A stretch of DNA of 64,000 bases from Gammaproteobacteria bacterium (GTDB lineage Bacteria > Pseudomonadota > Gammaproteobacteria > Pseudomonadales > Halieaceae). Position numbers and translations under genes: made by a program. Where the stretch lies: contig JAUICG010000009.1 in the NCBI GenBank assembly GCA_030427485.1, positions 62,001-126,000 of the forward strand, written 5' to 3'. Of this stretch, positions 40,743 to 50,242 are shown in pieces. A model generated the notes under the pieces. The model ran no database searches. It saw only the letters and a list, made by a program, of their open reading frames with translations, and had not been told where the DNA came from. Numbering within the stretch: position 1 is the first letter of the stretch; every line of letters begins with the position of its first letter.

Positions 40743-41549
40743 GTGAATCCATCCACCGCTGTTGCCCTGCAGATTCCCGATCTGCCACGGCCCCTGCAGC
40801 TCTATGTACACGGTGAGCGGGACCAGTTTGTCTCCCGGCGTATCCGCGAGGAGGGTATCTGGGAGCCCTACGAAACGGAACTGGTGCTGGAGATCCTGCG
40901 GCCCGGGGACGTGTTCGTGGATGTGGGCGCGAACATCGGTTATTTTTCCGTGCTCGCGGCCAGCGTGGTTGGCGAAGAGGGCGCCGTGTTCGCTTTTGAG
41001 CCGGACCCGGATAATTTTCGCCTGTTGCAGGCCAATGCCGAGCTCAACGCCCAGCAGCAAGCTATCACGCCGGTGCCGGCGGCGCTGTCGGACGCCAGCG
41101 GCAAAGGGCAGCTGTACCTCGCGGCCGACAACCTGGGTGATCACCAGGTCTATGCCGGCGGGGAACCCCGTCCCAGCGTACCCATAACGCTCTATCGCGG
41201 AAGCGATTTCCTGGGCAGTCGCCTGCAGCGCATGGATCTGCTTAAGGTCGATACCCAGGGCTCGGAGTTCAATGTCATCGCCGGCTTGATGCCCTTGCTT
41301 TTCGCGTTGCGGCGCAAGCCCAGGATCATCATTGAGTTGACGCCGTACTCCCTGCGTGAAGCCGGCGCCAGCGGTCGGGAACTGATCGAGTTGTTGGCGC
41401 AACTCGGCCAGCCCCTGTGGATCATCGATCACATCGAGCACAGTCTCCATCGCTGCACGGTCGAGGAACTGGCCGTCTGGTGCGACAACTGGGACCGGGT
41501 ACCTGAGGACCGGGGGTTTGTGAATGTCCTCGTCGGGCAAATGGATTGA
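40743..41549 (+). CDS. FkbM-family SAM-dependent methyltransferase
   Basis: This 268-aa protein starts with GTG at 40743, 25 bp after the ketosynthase stop. It has the SAM-binding DVGANIGYFSVLAA and the FkbM motif DTQGSEFNVI. FkbM members methylate hydroxyl groups of polyketides, glycans or lipids. Its adjacency to an orphan ketosynthase suggests a common product, but the target is unknown. Confidence 0.85.
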   Translation: MNPSTAVALQIPDLPRPLQLYVHGERDQFVSRRIREEGIWEPYETELVLEILRPGDVFVDVGANIGYFSVLAASVVGEEGAVFAFEPDPDNFRLLQANAELNAQQQAITPVPAALSDASGKGQLYLAADNLGDHQVYAGGEPRPSVPITLYRGSDFLGSRLQRMDLLKVDTQGSEFNVIAGLMPLLFALRRKPRIIIELTPYSLREAGASGRELIELLAQLGQPLWIIDHIEHSLHRCTVEELAVWCDNWDRVPEDRGFVNVLVGQMD

Positions 41550-41625
41550 GCGTTCCGGGTATCGCGCTACACGGCATAAAAATACTGGTATGATTGCCGC
41601 TCACATCGCATAGCCGTAGGTTTTT

Positions 41626-42183
41626 ATGAACGATATTCTGCGTTTTTTGCAGCAGCGGAATTCCGCTCCAAAATTACAGGAACCCGCTCCATCCGAGCAG
41701 GTGATGACTGAGATATTCAGCGCCGCGCTGCGCGCTCCCGATCACGCCTGGCTGCGACCCTGGCGCTTTATTACCATAGCGGGTGAGCGCCGCCAGGCAT
41801 TTGGCGAACTTCTGGAGTCCACCCTGTCACTGCGCACACCCGACGCGGATGAGGCGGCGCGCAGCAAGGCGCGCACCGCACCGCTGCGGGCGCCGCTGCT
41901 GGTTGTGGTCATCGCCAGCGTTTCCTCCCACCCCAAGGTGCCGCCCCAGGAGCAACGATTTTCTGCCGCCTGTGCCGCGCATGCGATCCTGCTCGCGGTG
42001 GAGGCATGCGGCTTCGCGGGGATCTGGCGCACCGGCGCGCCGGCCACCGACCGCAATGTGATGGATGCCCTGGGCCTGGCGGAAACCGAGGAGATCGTCG
42101 GCTTTGTGTACATCGGCACCCGTACAGGGCCGGCGAAAGCCGTTCCCCGGCTGGATGCTGCCGATTACGTAACGGCTTGGTAG
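41626..42183 (+). CDS. Nitroreductase-family protein, YdjA-like
   Basis: This 185-aa short nitroreductase has the YdjA-like opening LQQRNSAPKLQEPAPS, the ALRAPDHAWLRPWRFITI segment and FGIS-like GFVYIGTRTG near the end. Members bind FMN as dimers and reduce small quinones or nitro compounds. It lies between the FkbM methyltransferase and a dienoyl-CoA isomerase on the same strand. Its physiological partner is unknown. Confidence 0.85.
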   Translation: MNDILRFLQQRNSAPKLQEPAPSEQVMTEIFSAALRAPDHAWLRPWRFITIAGERRQAFGELLESTLSLRTPDADEAARSKARTAPLRAPLLVVVIASVSSHPKVPPQEQRFSAACAAHAILLAVEACGFAGIWRTGAPATDRNVMDALGLAETEEIVGFVYIGTRTGPAKAVPRLDAADYVTAW

Positions 42184-42221
42184 TATTCGCTCCTTCGTAA
42201 TGCAACGTGAGACAAGACGCC

Positions 42222-43034
42222 ATGCCCGCGAATTTTGAGACCCTCGAGGTATCGGTGGAGGAGCAGGTTGCCACCGTCCTGCTGAACCGTCCCGACAAGG
42301 CCAATGCGATGAATGGCACGATGTGGGACGAGTTGCAGCGCTGTTTTGAGTGGCTGGATGCAGAGCCATCGGTACGCGCCGTCATTCTCGGCGGCAGTGG
42401 CAGGCATTTTTGCGCCGGCATGGATTTGTCCGTGTTCGGGGATACGGCGCAATCCTCCGCCGATCCCGCCCGTCGCGCGGAGCAGTTTCGGCGTACCGTG
42501 CTGCGCCTGCAGGGAAATCTCACCGTCATTGAGCGTTGTCGCGTGCCGGTCCTCGCCGCCATTCACAGTACCTGCATCGGTGGTGGCGTCGATATGACCT
42601 GTTGTGCCGACATGCGCTACGCCACTGAAGACGCCTTCTTTTCCATACGCGAGATCGATATCGGGATGACCGCAGACGTGGGTACCCTGCAACGCCTGCC
42701 GAAGATCATTCCCGATGGCGTGGCGCGCGAGCTGGCGTATACCGGCCGCAATATGGATGCCGAGGAAGCGCGTGAAGTGGGCTTCGTCAACAGGGTCTTT
42801 GAGAACCGCGAGATTATGATGCGGGAGGTGACGGCGATTGCCCGGTCGATTGCCGCCAAGGCGCCGCTGGCAGTGCGCGGCAGCAAGGAAATGCTGCTCT
42901 ACTCGCGAGATCACAGTGTGGCGGAGGGCCTGAATTACATTGCGACCTGGAACGCCGGTATGATGAGTCAGGCAGATCTGCAGGCCGGTCTGCAAGCACA
43001 GGCGAGAAACGAACCCGCAGTATTCGAAGACTAG
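42222..43034 (+). CDS. Crotonase, delta(3,5)-delta(2,4)-dienoyl-CoA isomerase type
   Basis: The ATG at 42222 is preferred over GTG at 42207, giving 270 aa. The fold is crotonase: NRPDKANAM, GRHFCAGMDL, CIGGGVDM. The pattern EIDIGMTADVGTLQRLP (144-160) is the hallmark of ECH1-type dienoyl-CoA isomerases. By alignment with the rat enzyme, D124, E144 and D152 match the three acidic catalytic residues. It should shift double bonds of 3,5-dienoyl-CoA intermediates in odd-position unsaturated fatty acid oxidation. Confidence 0.88.
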   Translation: MPANFETLEVSVEEQVATVLLNRPDKANAMNGTMWDELQRCFEWLDAEPSVRAVILGGSGRHFCAGMDLSVFGDTAQSSADPARRAEQFRRTVLRLQGNLTVIERCRVPVLAAIHSTCIGGGVDMTCCADMRYATEDAFFSIREIDIGMTADVGTLQRLPKIIPDGVARELAYTGRNMDAEEAREVGFVNRVFENREIMMREVTAIARSIAAKAPLAVRGSKEMLLYSRDHSVAEGLNYIATWNAGMMSQADLQAGLQAQARNEPAVFED

Positions 43035-43114
43035 TCGAATTCATGCCATCGCATGGCGGATCGATGCAGCGCGGCAGGGCGATGCCTCGCCCGGCATATT
43101 CTGGAGATTCACAG

Positions 43115-44047
43115 ATGACAGTTTTATCCCGGCTGAACCGGCCGTGGCTGCATTTTGTTGTACTGGGTAGCCTGCTTTTTTATCTGCAGGGCAGGTACTT
43201 TCCCGCGCCCAAGCCGGTGCTCGGGCCATTGAGCGAAGCGCGCATCGAGTCGCTGCAACAGCAGTGGTTTGCCAGCGTCGGCCGCGCGCCGACTGCCGAG
43301 CAACTGGAGCGCATGAAGCAGGCTGAACTCGATCGCGACATGTTGTTCCAGCGCGCGGTGGAACTGGAACTGCATCTCTACGATACCGTGGTGTACCAGC
43401 GCCTGCTGCTCAATATGCGCTTCCTGCAGATGGGAGAGGGAAAAACCGATGACGAGTTGTACCAGATGGCGCTGGATATGCGCCTGCACCTTGGCGATGA
43501 AGTGATCAAGCGCCGGATGATACAGGTGATGGAGCAATTGCTGCTGGCCGGCAATCCACCGCCGGCACCCGGCGAGGCGGACATTGCCGCGGAATTTGAA
43601 CAGCGCCGTGAAGAACTGCGCAGGCCGCCCCGTTACTCTATCGAGCATATCTATTTCAATCGCGAGCGCGAGGCTGAAGCGGACGCCGTTATCGCGAAAA
43701 TACAACAGGAGAATCTCACGCCCGGGCAGGCCCGGCAGTTGAGTTCACCTTTCCTGCCGGGATACCGGTTCACCGCGCAGACACCCGATCAACTGGCGCG
43801 TCATTTCGGTGCCTCGTTTGTCGAGAACCTGCAAGAGGAGAATCCGTCACCCGGCCATTGGACCGGCCCTGTGCGCTCCACCTACGGGCTGCACTACGTA
43901 TGGCTTGACGCGCTGGAGCCGGCCAGGGATGCGACGGTGGATGAAGTCCGCCTGCAATTGCAACGCGATCTGGAATCGCGTGCCAGGGAGGCGGCACTGC
44001 GCGAGAGCGTAGAGGCGATGCGTCAACACTACGAGATAAGACAATGA
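43115..44047 (+). CDS. Parvulin-like peptidyl-prolyl isomerase domain protein
   Basis: The ATG at 43115 follows TGGAG and gives 310 aa. An N-terminal hydrophobic segment (HFVVLGSLLFYLQGRYF) anchors it in the inner membrane. A helical region follows, with ARFxQ-like helices. The C-terminal part reads as a parvulin/PpiC domain (YSIEHIYFNREREAEADAVIA, PSPGHWTGPVRSTYGLHYVWLDAL). This suggests an envelope folding factor. Its stop overlaps the next start in ATGA, so the two proteins are coupled and may act together. Confidence 0.8.
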   Translation: MTVLSRLNRPWLHFVVLGSLLFYLQGRYFPAPKPVLGPLSEARIESLQQQWFASVGRAPTAEQLERMKQAELDRDMLFQRAVELELHLYDTVVYQRLLLNMRFLQMGEGKTDDELYQMALDMRLHLGDEVIKRRMIQVMEQLLLAGNPPPAPGEADIAAEFEQRREELRRPPRYSIEHIYFNREREAEADAVIAKIQQENLTPGQARQLSSPFLPGYRFTAQTPDQLARHFGASFVENLQEENPSPGHWTGPVRSTYGLHYVWLDALEPARDATVDEVRLQLQRDLESRAREAALRESVEAMRQHYEIRQ

Positions 44048-45048
44048 AGACCCCGACCGTCCTGCTGTGCCTGCTGCTGGGTACTACCCTGGCGCAGGGC
44101 GCCCATGCCCACCGTTTCGCCCCGTCGCTGCTGAATGTGCAGGAGGTCGCGCCGCAGCAGTACAACGTGGTATGGAAAACACCGGCGCAGGGTGTCAGTA
44201 ACGTGCCGCTGCGGCCCGTGTGGCCAGAGGCCTGTGAGGTCAGTAACGCCAGCGAGCCGCAGCTCGAGGACACCGGTGTCGTCACCAGTTGGCAGATGCA
44301 ATGCGCGTCGCTTGGCGAGGAGGGACTGGTAGGGCAGACACTGGGCGTGACCGGGCTCGGCGCGAACCAGGCTTCAGCGATGGTGATGGTGAGCCTGCTG
44401 GACGGCCGCCAGTACCAGCAGGTGCTCAACACGGAACTGGCCGACTTCGTTATTCCCGCGGAATCCAGCAGCGGTGATGTGGCCGGCAGTTATACCTGGC
44501 TCGGCATAGAACACATCTGGGGCGGTTTCGATCACCTGTTGTTCGTGTTCGGCCTGCTGTTGCTGGTCGGTGGCGGCAGCCGCCTGCTGTGGACCATCAC
44601 GGCCTTTACGCTGGGGCACAGCATTACCCTGTCGCTGGTGACCCTGGGGTATTTCGATTACCCGGTGGCGCTGGTGGAGTTTGCGATCGCATTGAGCATT
44701 TTCATTCTCGCGGTGGAGTTGACCCGGGTCGAGAAGCACGATGCGCTTTGGCGCAATCCCTGGTGGCTCGCCGGGGGCTTCGGCCTGCTGCACGGAATGG
44801 GGTTTGCCGGGGCGCTGGCCGAAACCGGGCTGCCGCAGGATAACGTGCCGCTGGCGCTGCTGTTTTTCAACGTGGGAATTGAAATCGGGCAAATTGCGTT
44901 TATTCTGGTGGTGCTCGCGGTGTGGTTCGTCGTGCGGCGGCCCCTGGGTCCCTGGCAGGAGCGCTTGCTGCCGGTACCGATCTATGTGCTTGGCTCCCTG
45001 TCCGCGATGTGGTGTATAGAACGCGGCCTGGCTGCGCTGACAGCATAG
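44044..45048 (+). CDS. HupE/UreJ-family membrane protein
   Basis: The ATG overlaps the upstream stop in ATGA. This 334-aa protein has a signal-like N terminus ending AHAHRFAPS, an extracytoplasmic domain of about 130 residues, then six or so membrane helices starting at LGIEHIWGGFDHLLFVFGLLLL, the HupE/UreJ_2 signature. Relatives are proposed nickel or cobalt permeases. No hydrogenase or urease gene is seen in the window, so the physiological role here is unclear. Confidence 0.85.
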   Translation: MKTPTVLLCLLLGTTLAQGAHAHRFAPSLLNVQEVAPQQYNVVWKTPAQGVSNVPLRPVWPEACEVSNASEPQLEDTGVVTSWQMQCASLGEEGLVGQTLGVTGLGANQASAMVMVSLLDGRQYQQVLNTELADFVIPAESSSGDVAGSYTWLGIEHIWGGFDHLLFVFGLLLLVGGGSRLLWTITAFTLGHSITLSLVTLGYFDYPVALVEFAIALSIFILAVELTRVEKHDALWRNPWWLAGGFGLLHGMGFAGALAETGLPQDNVPLALLFFNVGIEIGQIAFILVVLAVWFVVRRPLGPWQERLLPVPIYVLGSLSAMWCIERGLAALTA

Positions 45049-45156
45049 GAAGATGCAGCGCACGGCGCCAATAGCAAACGGGTCGCCGCCCCGCGCGGGT
45101 ATGTTATACGGATTGGCAGTGTTATTGCCGGGGTATCCCGGAGAGGTCGATTGGCT

Positions 45157-46113
45157 ATGCAGGATGTAATGCTTACGGCAGTGGGTCTGGTGCTGTTGAT
45201 CGCGGCCGCCGACCTGCTGGTCAAGGGGGCGTCATCACTGGCGTCGCGTTATGGCGTCTCCCCGCTGATGATCGGGCTGACCGTGGTCTCCTTCGGTACC
45301 TCGATGCCGGAAATGCTGGTCAGCGTGACCGCGGGACTGCGCGGCAACGCTGACCTCGCGGTAGCCAATGTGCTCGGCAGTAACCTGTTCAATGTGCTGG
45401 TGGTGCTGGGTGTCGCGGCGATGATCTACCCCCTGCGCGTACAGAGTTCCACTGTCGTTTCGGAGATTCCCTTCTCACTCAGTGCGGCCATCTTGCTCGG
45501 GTTTCTGGCCAATGCGGCGCTCTTCACCACCAAACCCGAATTGAGCATCAGCCGCCTCGATGGCGGCATACTGCTGCTGTTTTTCCTGCTCTTCATGCTT
45601 TACATCTTCTCCATTTCGACGAACGGCGGCGCTGAGGATTCGCAGCCGCAGACCTCCTACCCGGTGTCTCGGTCCGTCGCCTATATCCTCGTTGGTGTCG
45701 TCGGGCTTTACCTGGGTGGTGACTGGGCGGTTGACGGCGCCGTAGCGCTCGCCAGGGGCTGGGGTGTGGACGACGCGCTGATCGGGCTGACGATCATCGC
45801 CATCGGCACCTCGCTACCCGAGTTGATGGCATCCGCGGTGGCTGCCTACCGCAAGGAAGCCGATATCGCCGTGGGCAACGTGGTGGGGTCGAACATCTTC
45901 AACATTCTCTGGATCCTCGGGGTGACTGCCAGTATCCGGAACCTGCCGTTCGATGCTCTCAGCAACATCGATATCATTATGGTCATTGTCGCCACGATGT
46001 TGATTTTGCTGGCGGTGGTGAGCAGTCGGGCGGCGACCATTTCCCGTATCTGGGGGGCGTTTTTCGTCTGTGTCTATATCGCCTACATGGTGTATGTGGT
46101 GCAACGCAGTTGA
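45157..46113 (+). CDS. Calcium/sodium antiporter, CaCA superfamily
   Basis: The ATG at 45157 is used. An upstream TTG at 45151 lies closer to GGAGAGG, so the start is uncertain. About 318 aa with around ten helices. Both alpha repeats of the CaCA family are present: VVSFGTSMPEMLVSVTAGL with NVLGSNLFN, and IAIGTSLPELMASAVAA with NVVGSNIFN. These carry the acidic cation ligands. It likely exports Ca2+ in exchange for Na+ or H+, and the marine setting favours Na+. Confidence 0.9.
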   Translation: MQDVMLTAVGLVLLIAAADLLVKGASSLASRYGVSPLMIGLTVVSFGTSMPEMLVSVTAGLRGNADLAVANVLGSNLFNVLVVLGVAAMIYPLRVQSSTVVSEIPFSLSAAILLGFLANAALFTTKPELSISRLDGGILLLFFLLFMLYIFSISTNGGAEDSQPQTSYPVSRSVAYILVGVVGLYLGGDWAVDGAVALARGWGVDDALIGLTIIAIGTSLPELMASAVAAYRKEADIAVGNVVGSNIFNILWILGVTASIRNLPFDALSNIDIIMVIVATMLILLAVVSSRAATISRIWGAFFVCVYIAYMVYVVQRS

Positions 46114-46311
46114 GTGGACAGTCTCGTATTGCGGACTTTTTTCACAGAACGGCAATATCCGCTTGCGTCCACGCTTGCGGGCATTGTCACTCAATATATC
46201 CGGCTATATGATGCCGCGCATCGAAGCCGGGAGTTGATCCCGCTCGTATATCCCCGGAGTGGCGGCGGCCTTCGCCGCTGCACTCATGTGGGTCCTGTGC
46301 ATCGCCAGGAG

Positions 46312-46380
46312 CCTGTCGGGCCTGGGTGCGCGTCGCGCGAGGTCCGGCCGCCGCGGTAGCGTCATCCCAGGTCCGACAGG
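46312..46380. repeat. Inverted repeat in the 298-bp gap before the SLC13 permease
   Basis: Arms 46312-46326 and 46366-46380 pair at 14 of 15 positions around a very GC-rich 39-base interior, 31 bp upstream of the permease start. It does not share the core of repeats A-C. It could be a leader hairpin or terminator. The rest of the gap 46114-46411 holds no credible gene. Confidence 0.45.
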
Positions 46381-46411
46381 TTCCCGTTATTCCGGTGGGG
46401 GACACCAGGTT

Positions 46412-48196
46412 ATGGAAACGTTCATGTCAGCGGATGCCTGGCTTACCCTGCTGGTTATCCTCTCCAGTCTGGCTTTCCTGGTCAGCAATCGCTTTCCGCC
46501 GGAGATTATACTGGTCGCGGCGCTGACCGTCCTGCTGCTTTGTGGCGTACTGGACACCGCGCAGGCACTGGCCGGTTTCGCCAACCCGGGACTGGTCACT
46601 GTCGCGGTATTGTACGTCGTGGTGGCGGGTCTCGTTGACACCGGCGCGGTGCAGGCGTTCGGGTCGCGGCTGTTGGGTAAGCCGCGCGGCACTGTCGGCG
46701 CGCAATCGCGCCTGATGCTGCCGGTGATGGGCCTGAGCGCGTTTCTCAACAATACGCCCGTAGTCGCGATGCTGGTGCCGGTGGTGGAGGAGTGGTGCCG
46801 GCGTCACCGGCTTTCCGTGTCCAAACTGATGCTGCCCCTCAGTTACGCAGCGATACTGGGTGGCTGTTGCACCCTGATTGGCACCAGCACCAACCTGATC
46901 ATCCACGGCCTGGTACTTGAAAATACCGCGCTCGGCCCGATGGGCTTCTTCGAGATAGCGGCCGTCGGCGTGCCTGTCGCGCTGGTGGGCTTTCTCTACA
47001 TCATCGGCACCCAGCACTGGTTGCTGCCCGAGCGTATTCCGCCGCTCCAGCAGGGCGCCAGCGTGCGGGAGTACACGATCGAGTTCATGGTGAGCAGCGG
47101 CAGCCCGTTGATTGGCAAGAGCATCGAACGCGCGGGTCTGCGACATCTGCCGGGCGTTTTTCTCTCCGGTATCTGGCGCAATGACAATGTCATCGTGGCG
47201 GTATCCCCTGACGAGGTGCTGCTCGCCGGTGACCGCCTCGTGTTCGTCGGCGCCGTCAACTCGGTGGTCGACCTGGTTCGCCAGCCCGGACTCGTGCCGG
47301 CGCAGGAAAACCTGTTTGACCTGGCCGCGCCGCGTACCAATCGACAGCTTATCGAGGTCGTGATATCGGCGACCTGCCCATTGATAGGGCACACTATTCG
47401 CGATACCCGGTTTCGCTCCCAGTACGACGCCGTGGTTATCGCAGTGGCGCGCAACGGCGAGCGTATCGAGGGACGCATAGGCGATATCGTATTGCACACC
47501 GGTGATACGCTGTTGCTGGAGGCGCGCCCCGCCTTTGTTCAGCAACAGCAGCACAATCGGGATTTCCTGCTGGTTCACCCCCTGCAGGGCGAGGCTGTAC
47601 CGCGGCACGATCGCGCATGGGTGGCCGGGTCGATCCTGCTGGTAATGGTCGCGCTGGCGACGGCGGGCTGGTTGTCCATGTTGGAGGCCGCATTGCTCGC
47701 GGGTGGCGGTATGCTCATTACGCGCTGTACCAGTGCCGCTTCCGCGCGTGCCAGCATTGACTGGTCAGTACTGGTGATGATCGGCGCCTCGCTGGGCCTG
47801 GGCAGCGCGCTTGAAGCGAGCGGCGCCGCACGTGCGATCGCCCTCGGCGGACTTTCACTGGTGGGCGAGAACCCGTGGTTGGTGCTGCTGGTGATCTACG
47901 GGCTCACTACCTTGCTGACCGAAGTCATTACCAATAATGCCGCGGCGGTGCTGATGTTTCCGATAGCGCAGTCCACGGCGCAGTCACTGGATGTCTCTTT
48001 CTGGCCGTTTATTGTCTGCCTGATGATGGCCGCTTCGGCCAGCTTCGCCACTCCCATCGGCTACCAGACCAACCTGATGGTCTACGGTCCCGGCGGCTAC
48101 CGTTTTTCGGATTACCTGCGCATCGGTGTGCCGCTCAATATCCTGCTGGGCCTTGTGACCGTGTTGCTGGCGCCCTTGATCTGGGCTTTCAACTGA
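46412..48196 (+). CDS. SLC13-family permease with two TrkA-C domains
   Basis: The ATG at 46412 gives 594 aa. The ATG at 46424 is an alternative. N- and C-terminal membrane halves follow the divalent anion:Na+ symporter pattern (MGLSAFLNNTPVVAMLVPV, CTLIGTSTNLIIHG, EVITNNAAAVLMFPIA, FATPIGYQTNLMVYG). Between them lie two regulatory TrkA-C domains (about 215-290 and 300-385). Such proteins import sulfate, phosphate or dicarboxylates with Na+. The exact anion is unknown. Confidence 0.88.
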   Translation: METFMSADAWLTLLVILSSLAFLVSNRFPPEIILVAALTVLLLCGVLDTAQALAGFANPGLVTVAVLYVVVAGLVDTGAVQAFGSRLLGKPRGTVGAQSRLMLPVMGLSAFLNNTPVVAMLVPVVEEWCRRHRLSVSKLMLPLSYAAILGGCCTLIGTSTNLIIHGLVLENTALGPMGFFEIAAVGVPVALVGFLYIIGTQHWLLPERIPPLQQGASVREYTIEFMVSSGSPLIGKSIERAGLRHLPGVFLSGIWRNDNVIVAVSPDEVLLAGDRLVFVGAVNSVVDLVRQPGLVPAQENLFDLAAPRTNRQLIEVVISATCPLIGHTIRDTRFRSQYDAVVIAVARNGERIEGRIGDIVLHTGDTLLLEARPAFVQQQQHNRDFLLVHPLQGEAVPRHDRAWVAGSILLVMVALATAGWLSMLEAALLAGGGMLITRCTSAASARASIDWSVLVMIGASLGLGSALEASGAARAIALGGLSLVGENPWLVLLVIYGLTTLLTEVITNNAAAVLMFPIAQSTAQSLDVSFWPFIVCLMMAASASFATPIGYQTNLMVYGPGGYRFSDYLRIGVPLNILLGLVTVLLAPLIWAFN

Positions 48197-48211
48197 ACGG
48201 GCGTAAGGCGC

Positions 48212-48231
48212 CGAACGGGCGATCCCGTTCG
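48212..48231. terminator. Hairpin between convergent SLC13 and CBS genes
   Basis: CGAACGGG and CCCGTTCG form an 8-bp stem with a 4-base loop in the 57-bp gap between convergent genes. There is no T-run on either side. It may serve as a two-way transcription end. Confidence 0.45.
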
Positions 48232-48253
48232 ACGCTGTGTTCGCCGGCAGGCG

Positions 48254-48829
48254 CTATACCGCCATGGTGGTGTAAATATCGGAGAAGCGCACCGCTCGTT
48301 CATTGATCACCAGCGGTGTGTGTATCCTGCGGGCAATGCCATGCGCTGAGACAACACCGCGTATGGAAGCGCGTTGTGTATCCACAACGATCAGTTGCTG
48401 TTCACCGTAATCCTGCATTCGTGACAGGATGTCGCCGATAGAGGCCAACTGAAATGTTCTGAAGTCGATTGCCCGCAGACGATTTCGCGGCGTCATCACG
48501 TACGCGACGGTCAGTTCCTCGCGTCGCAGTCGCGAAAGCGCCATCTTCTTCATCACTTTCTCCGACAGCAGGTCATCCAGCGTAATCACGCCGCAGAAGG
48601 ATTCCTGTGAGTCGATCACAAGGAACATGCGCGTGTGCGTTCGCCGCATGATTTCCCGTGCCTCGTCGATAGACGTATGTTGCTCCAGCAGCATTGGATT
48701 CTGCCGGGTGAAATCATTGAAGACCTCGGTTGCGGGACTCTCCGGCGTCAGTTCGCTGGCAGCCGAAGGCTGCTCGATGGTACGGATAGTGGTGGTAAAC
48801 AGTGGGTCTACAGCTTGGGAAATAGACAT
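48254..48829 (-). CDS. CBS-pair domain protein
   Basis: This 191-aa protein carries two CBS motifs (LLEQHTSIDEAREIMRRTHTRMFLVIDSQESFCGVITLDDLL and a second ending RASIRGVVSAHGIARR). CBS pairs bind adenosyl ligands such as AMP, ATP or SAM and often regulate transporters. Its position between an SLC13 permease and the NhaD antiporter suggests sensing or control of ion transport, but no direct link is shown. Confidence 0.86.
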   Translation of the reverse strand: MSISQAVDPLFTTTIRTIEQPSAASELTPESPATEVFNDFTRQNPMLLEQHTSIDEAREIMRRTHTRMFLVIDSQESFCGVITLDDLLSEKVMKKMALSRLRREELTVAYVMTPRNRLRAIDFRTFQLASIGDILSRMQDYGEQQLIVVDTQRASIRGVVSAHGIARRIHTPLVINERAVRFSDIYTTMAV

Positions 48830-49021
48830 AAATATATGCTCCAGGCGAGGCGCGCCATCGCCCCTGGAGGCGTGACACGACGCTCGATAAACGTGTTTGC
48901 AGTCTTGTGCCTAACAGTGAATGGACCGGGGCGGGGCGCGGGCCTGGAAGGGTTTGAAGCTGACGCCTGCGGCCTGGGCGCGCATTGGGCCCGGTGAAGC
49001 AGTCTCCCCGGACCGCCCGGA

Positions 49022-50242
49022 CTATAGCAGCAGGACCAGCATATATCCCACTGCGTAGGCAGCCATCAGTTGGGGGGTGTAGCGCAGGTAGCTGAGAAAA
49101 CCCAGTCCGTCAATCTTGCTCATCATCAATACGCCCGACGCCGATCCGATAGCCAGTAGTGACCCGCCGACACCCACGCAGTAGGTGAATCCCAGCCAGT
49201 CGGTTACGGGCATCCCGAGATTGGATTTCAGCACGGCGGCGGTCAGGGGTACGTTGTCGATAACAGCCGACAGACAACCGATCAGGAAGTTTGCGATACC
49301 AGGGACGCTTACGTCGTACAGGCGCGTGATGCTGTGCAGGGCGCCGATCTCCTTGAGCATGCCGACAATCAACAGGATGCCGAGGAAAAATAGCAGTGTG
49401 TCAAATTCGATTTTCCGGATGTAGTCGATGATAGGCGTCGTCGCCTCTTCGCGGCTCATGAATCGCGCCAACAAAAAGACAATCGAGAGGCCGAAGATAA
49501 AAACCAGCAGTGGTGGAACATGTACGAATAGATTGAGCGCCAGTGTCGCGACGATAGTGGTCAGGAAAATCGCCGCTACCCAGATGTCGAATCGGGAAGC
49601 GCTGGTAACCGCGCGCCGGGGTGTAAGCCTGCCGTCAAAGCCCGGCATCAGCAACAGGGCCAGGAACAGGCAGGCCAGCAATCCGGGTATGACAATGGCC
49701 AACAGGTCGCTGATGCCGACCTTGCCGGCACTGAAGATCATCAGCGTGGTGACGTCACCGGTGATCAGGGCCGCACCACCGGAGTTGATCGAGAACACGG
49801 CCAGCACGGCCAACTTGATATTGCTGGCGGTCCCCAGCTTCAGGGACTGGATCAGCGCGATGGTCACCAGCGTCGTGGTGATATTGTCACAGAAAGAGGA
49901 GAGGCAAAACGCGAATAGCGCCACGCAGGGCAGTAGCGCCTTCTGTGGCATGGTGCCGGGCAACAGGCGGTATACCAGCGATTCCACCATGCCGTGCTGG
50001 TTGAGGTAGGCCACGAAGGTCATGGCGGCGAACAGGAACAACCAGAGCGAGGCGATATCGAGGATATTCTCCGAAAACGCCGTTTCGACAACTGCGTGGT
50101 CGGGGGCGAACAGGAACAGCAGTATCCAGCACAAGGTGCCGAGAAACAGTGTGGACTTGGCCTTGTTCAGGTGAATGACATCTTCCAGCACGATGGCGGT
50201 GAAAGCCAGCACAGCCAGAAACACCAGTATTGAGTCGAGCAT
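49022..50242 (-). CDS. nhaD: Na+/H+ antiporter, NhaD type
   Basis: This 406-aa protein has 12 or so helices with the NhaD pattern (ALFAFCLSSFCDNITTTLVT, VFSINSGGAALITGDVTTLMIFSAGKVG, LIGCLSAVIDNVPLTAAVL, GVGGSLLAIGSASGVLMMS). NhaD exchanges Na+ or Li+ for H+ and is common in halophilic and marine bacteria. It is preceded by GGGGAA near the ATG. It is divergent from the MDR oxidoreductase gene, 144 bp away. The 192 bp between it and the CBS gene hold nothing recognisable. Confidence 0.9.
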   Translation of the reverse strand: MLDSILVFLAVLAFTAIVLEDVIHLNKAKSTLFLGTLCWILLFLFAPDHAVVETAFSENILDIASLWLFLFAAMTFVAYLNQHGMVESLVYRLLPGTMPQKALLPCVALFAFCLSSFCDNITTTLVTIALIQSLKLGTASNIKLAVLAVFSINSGGAALITGDVTTLMIFSAGKVGISDLLAIVIPGLLACLFLALLLMPGFDGRLTPRRAVTSASRFDIWVAAIFLTTIVATLALNLFVHVPPLLVFIFGLSIVFLLARFMSREEATTPIIDYIRKIEFDTLLFFLGILLIVGMLKEIGALHSITRLYDVSVPGIANFLIGCLSAVIDNVPLTAAVLKSNLGMPVTDWLGFTYCVGVGGSLLAIGSASGVLMMSKIDGLGFLSYLRYTPQLMAAYAVGYMLVLLL

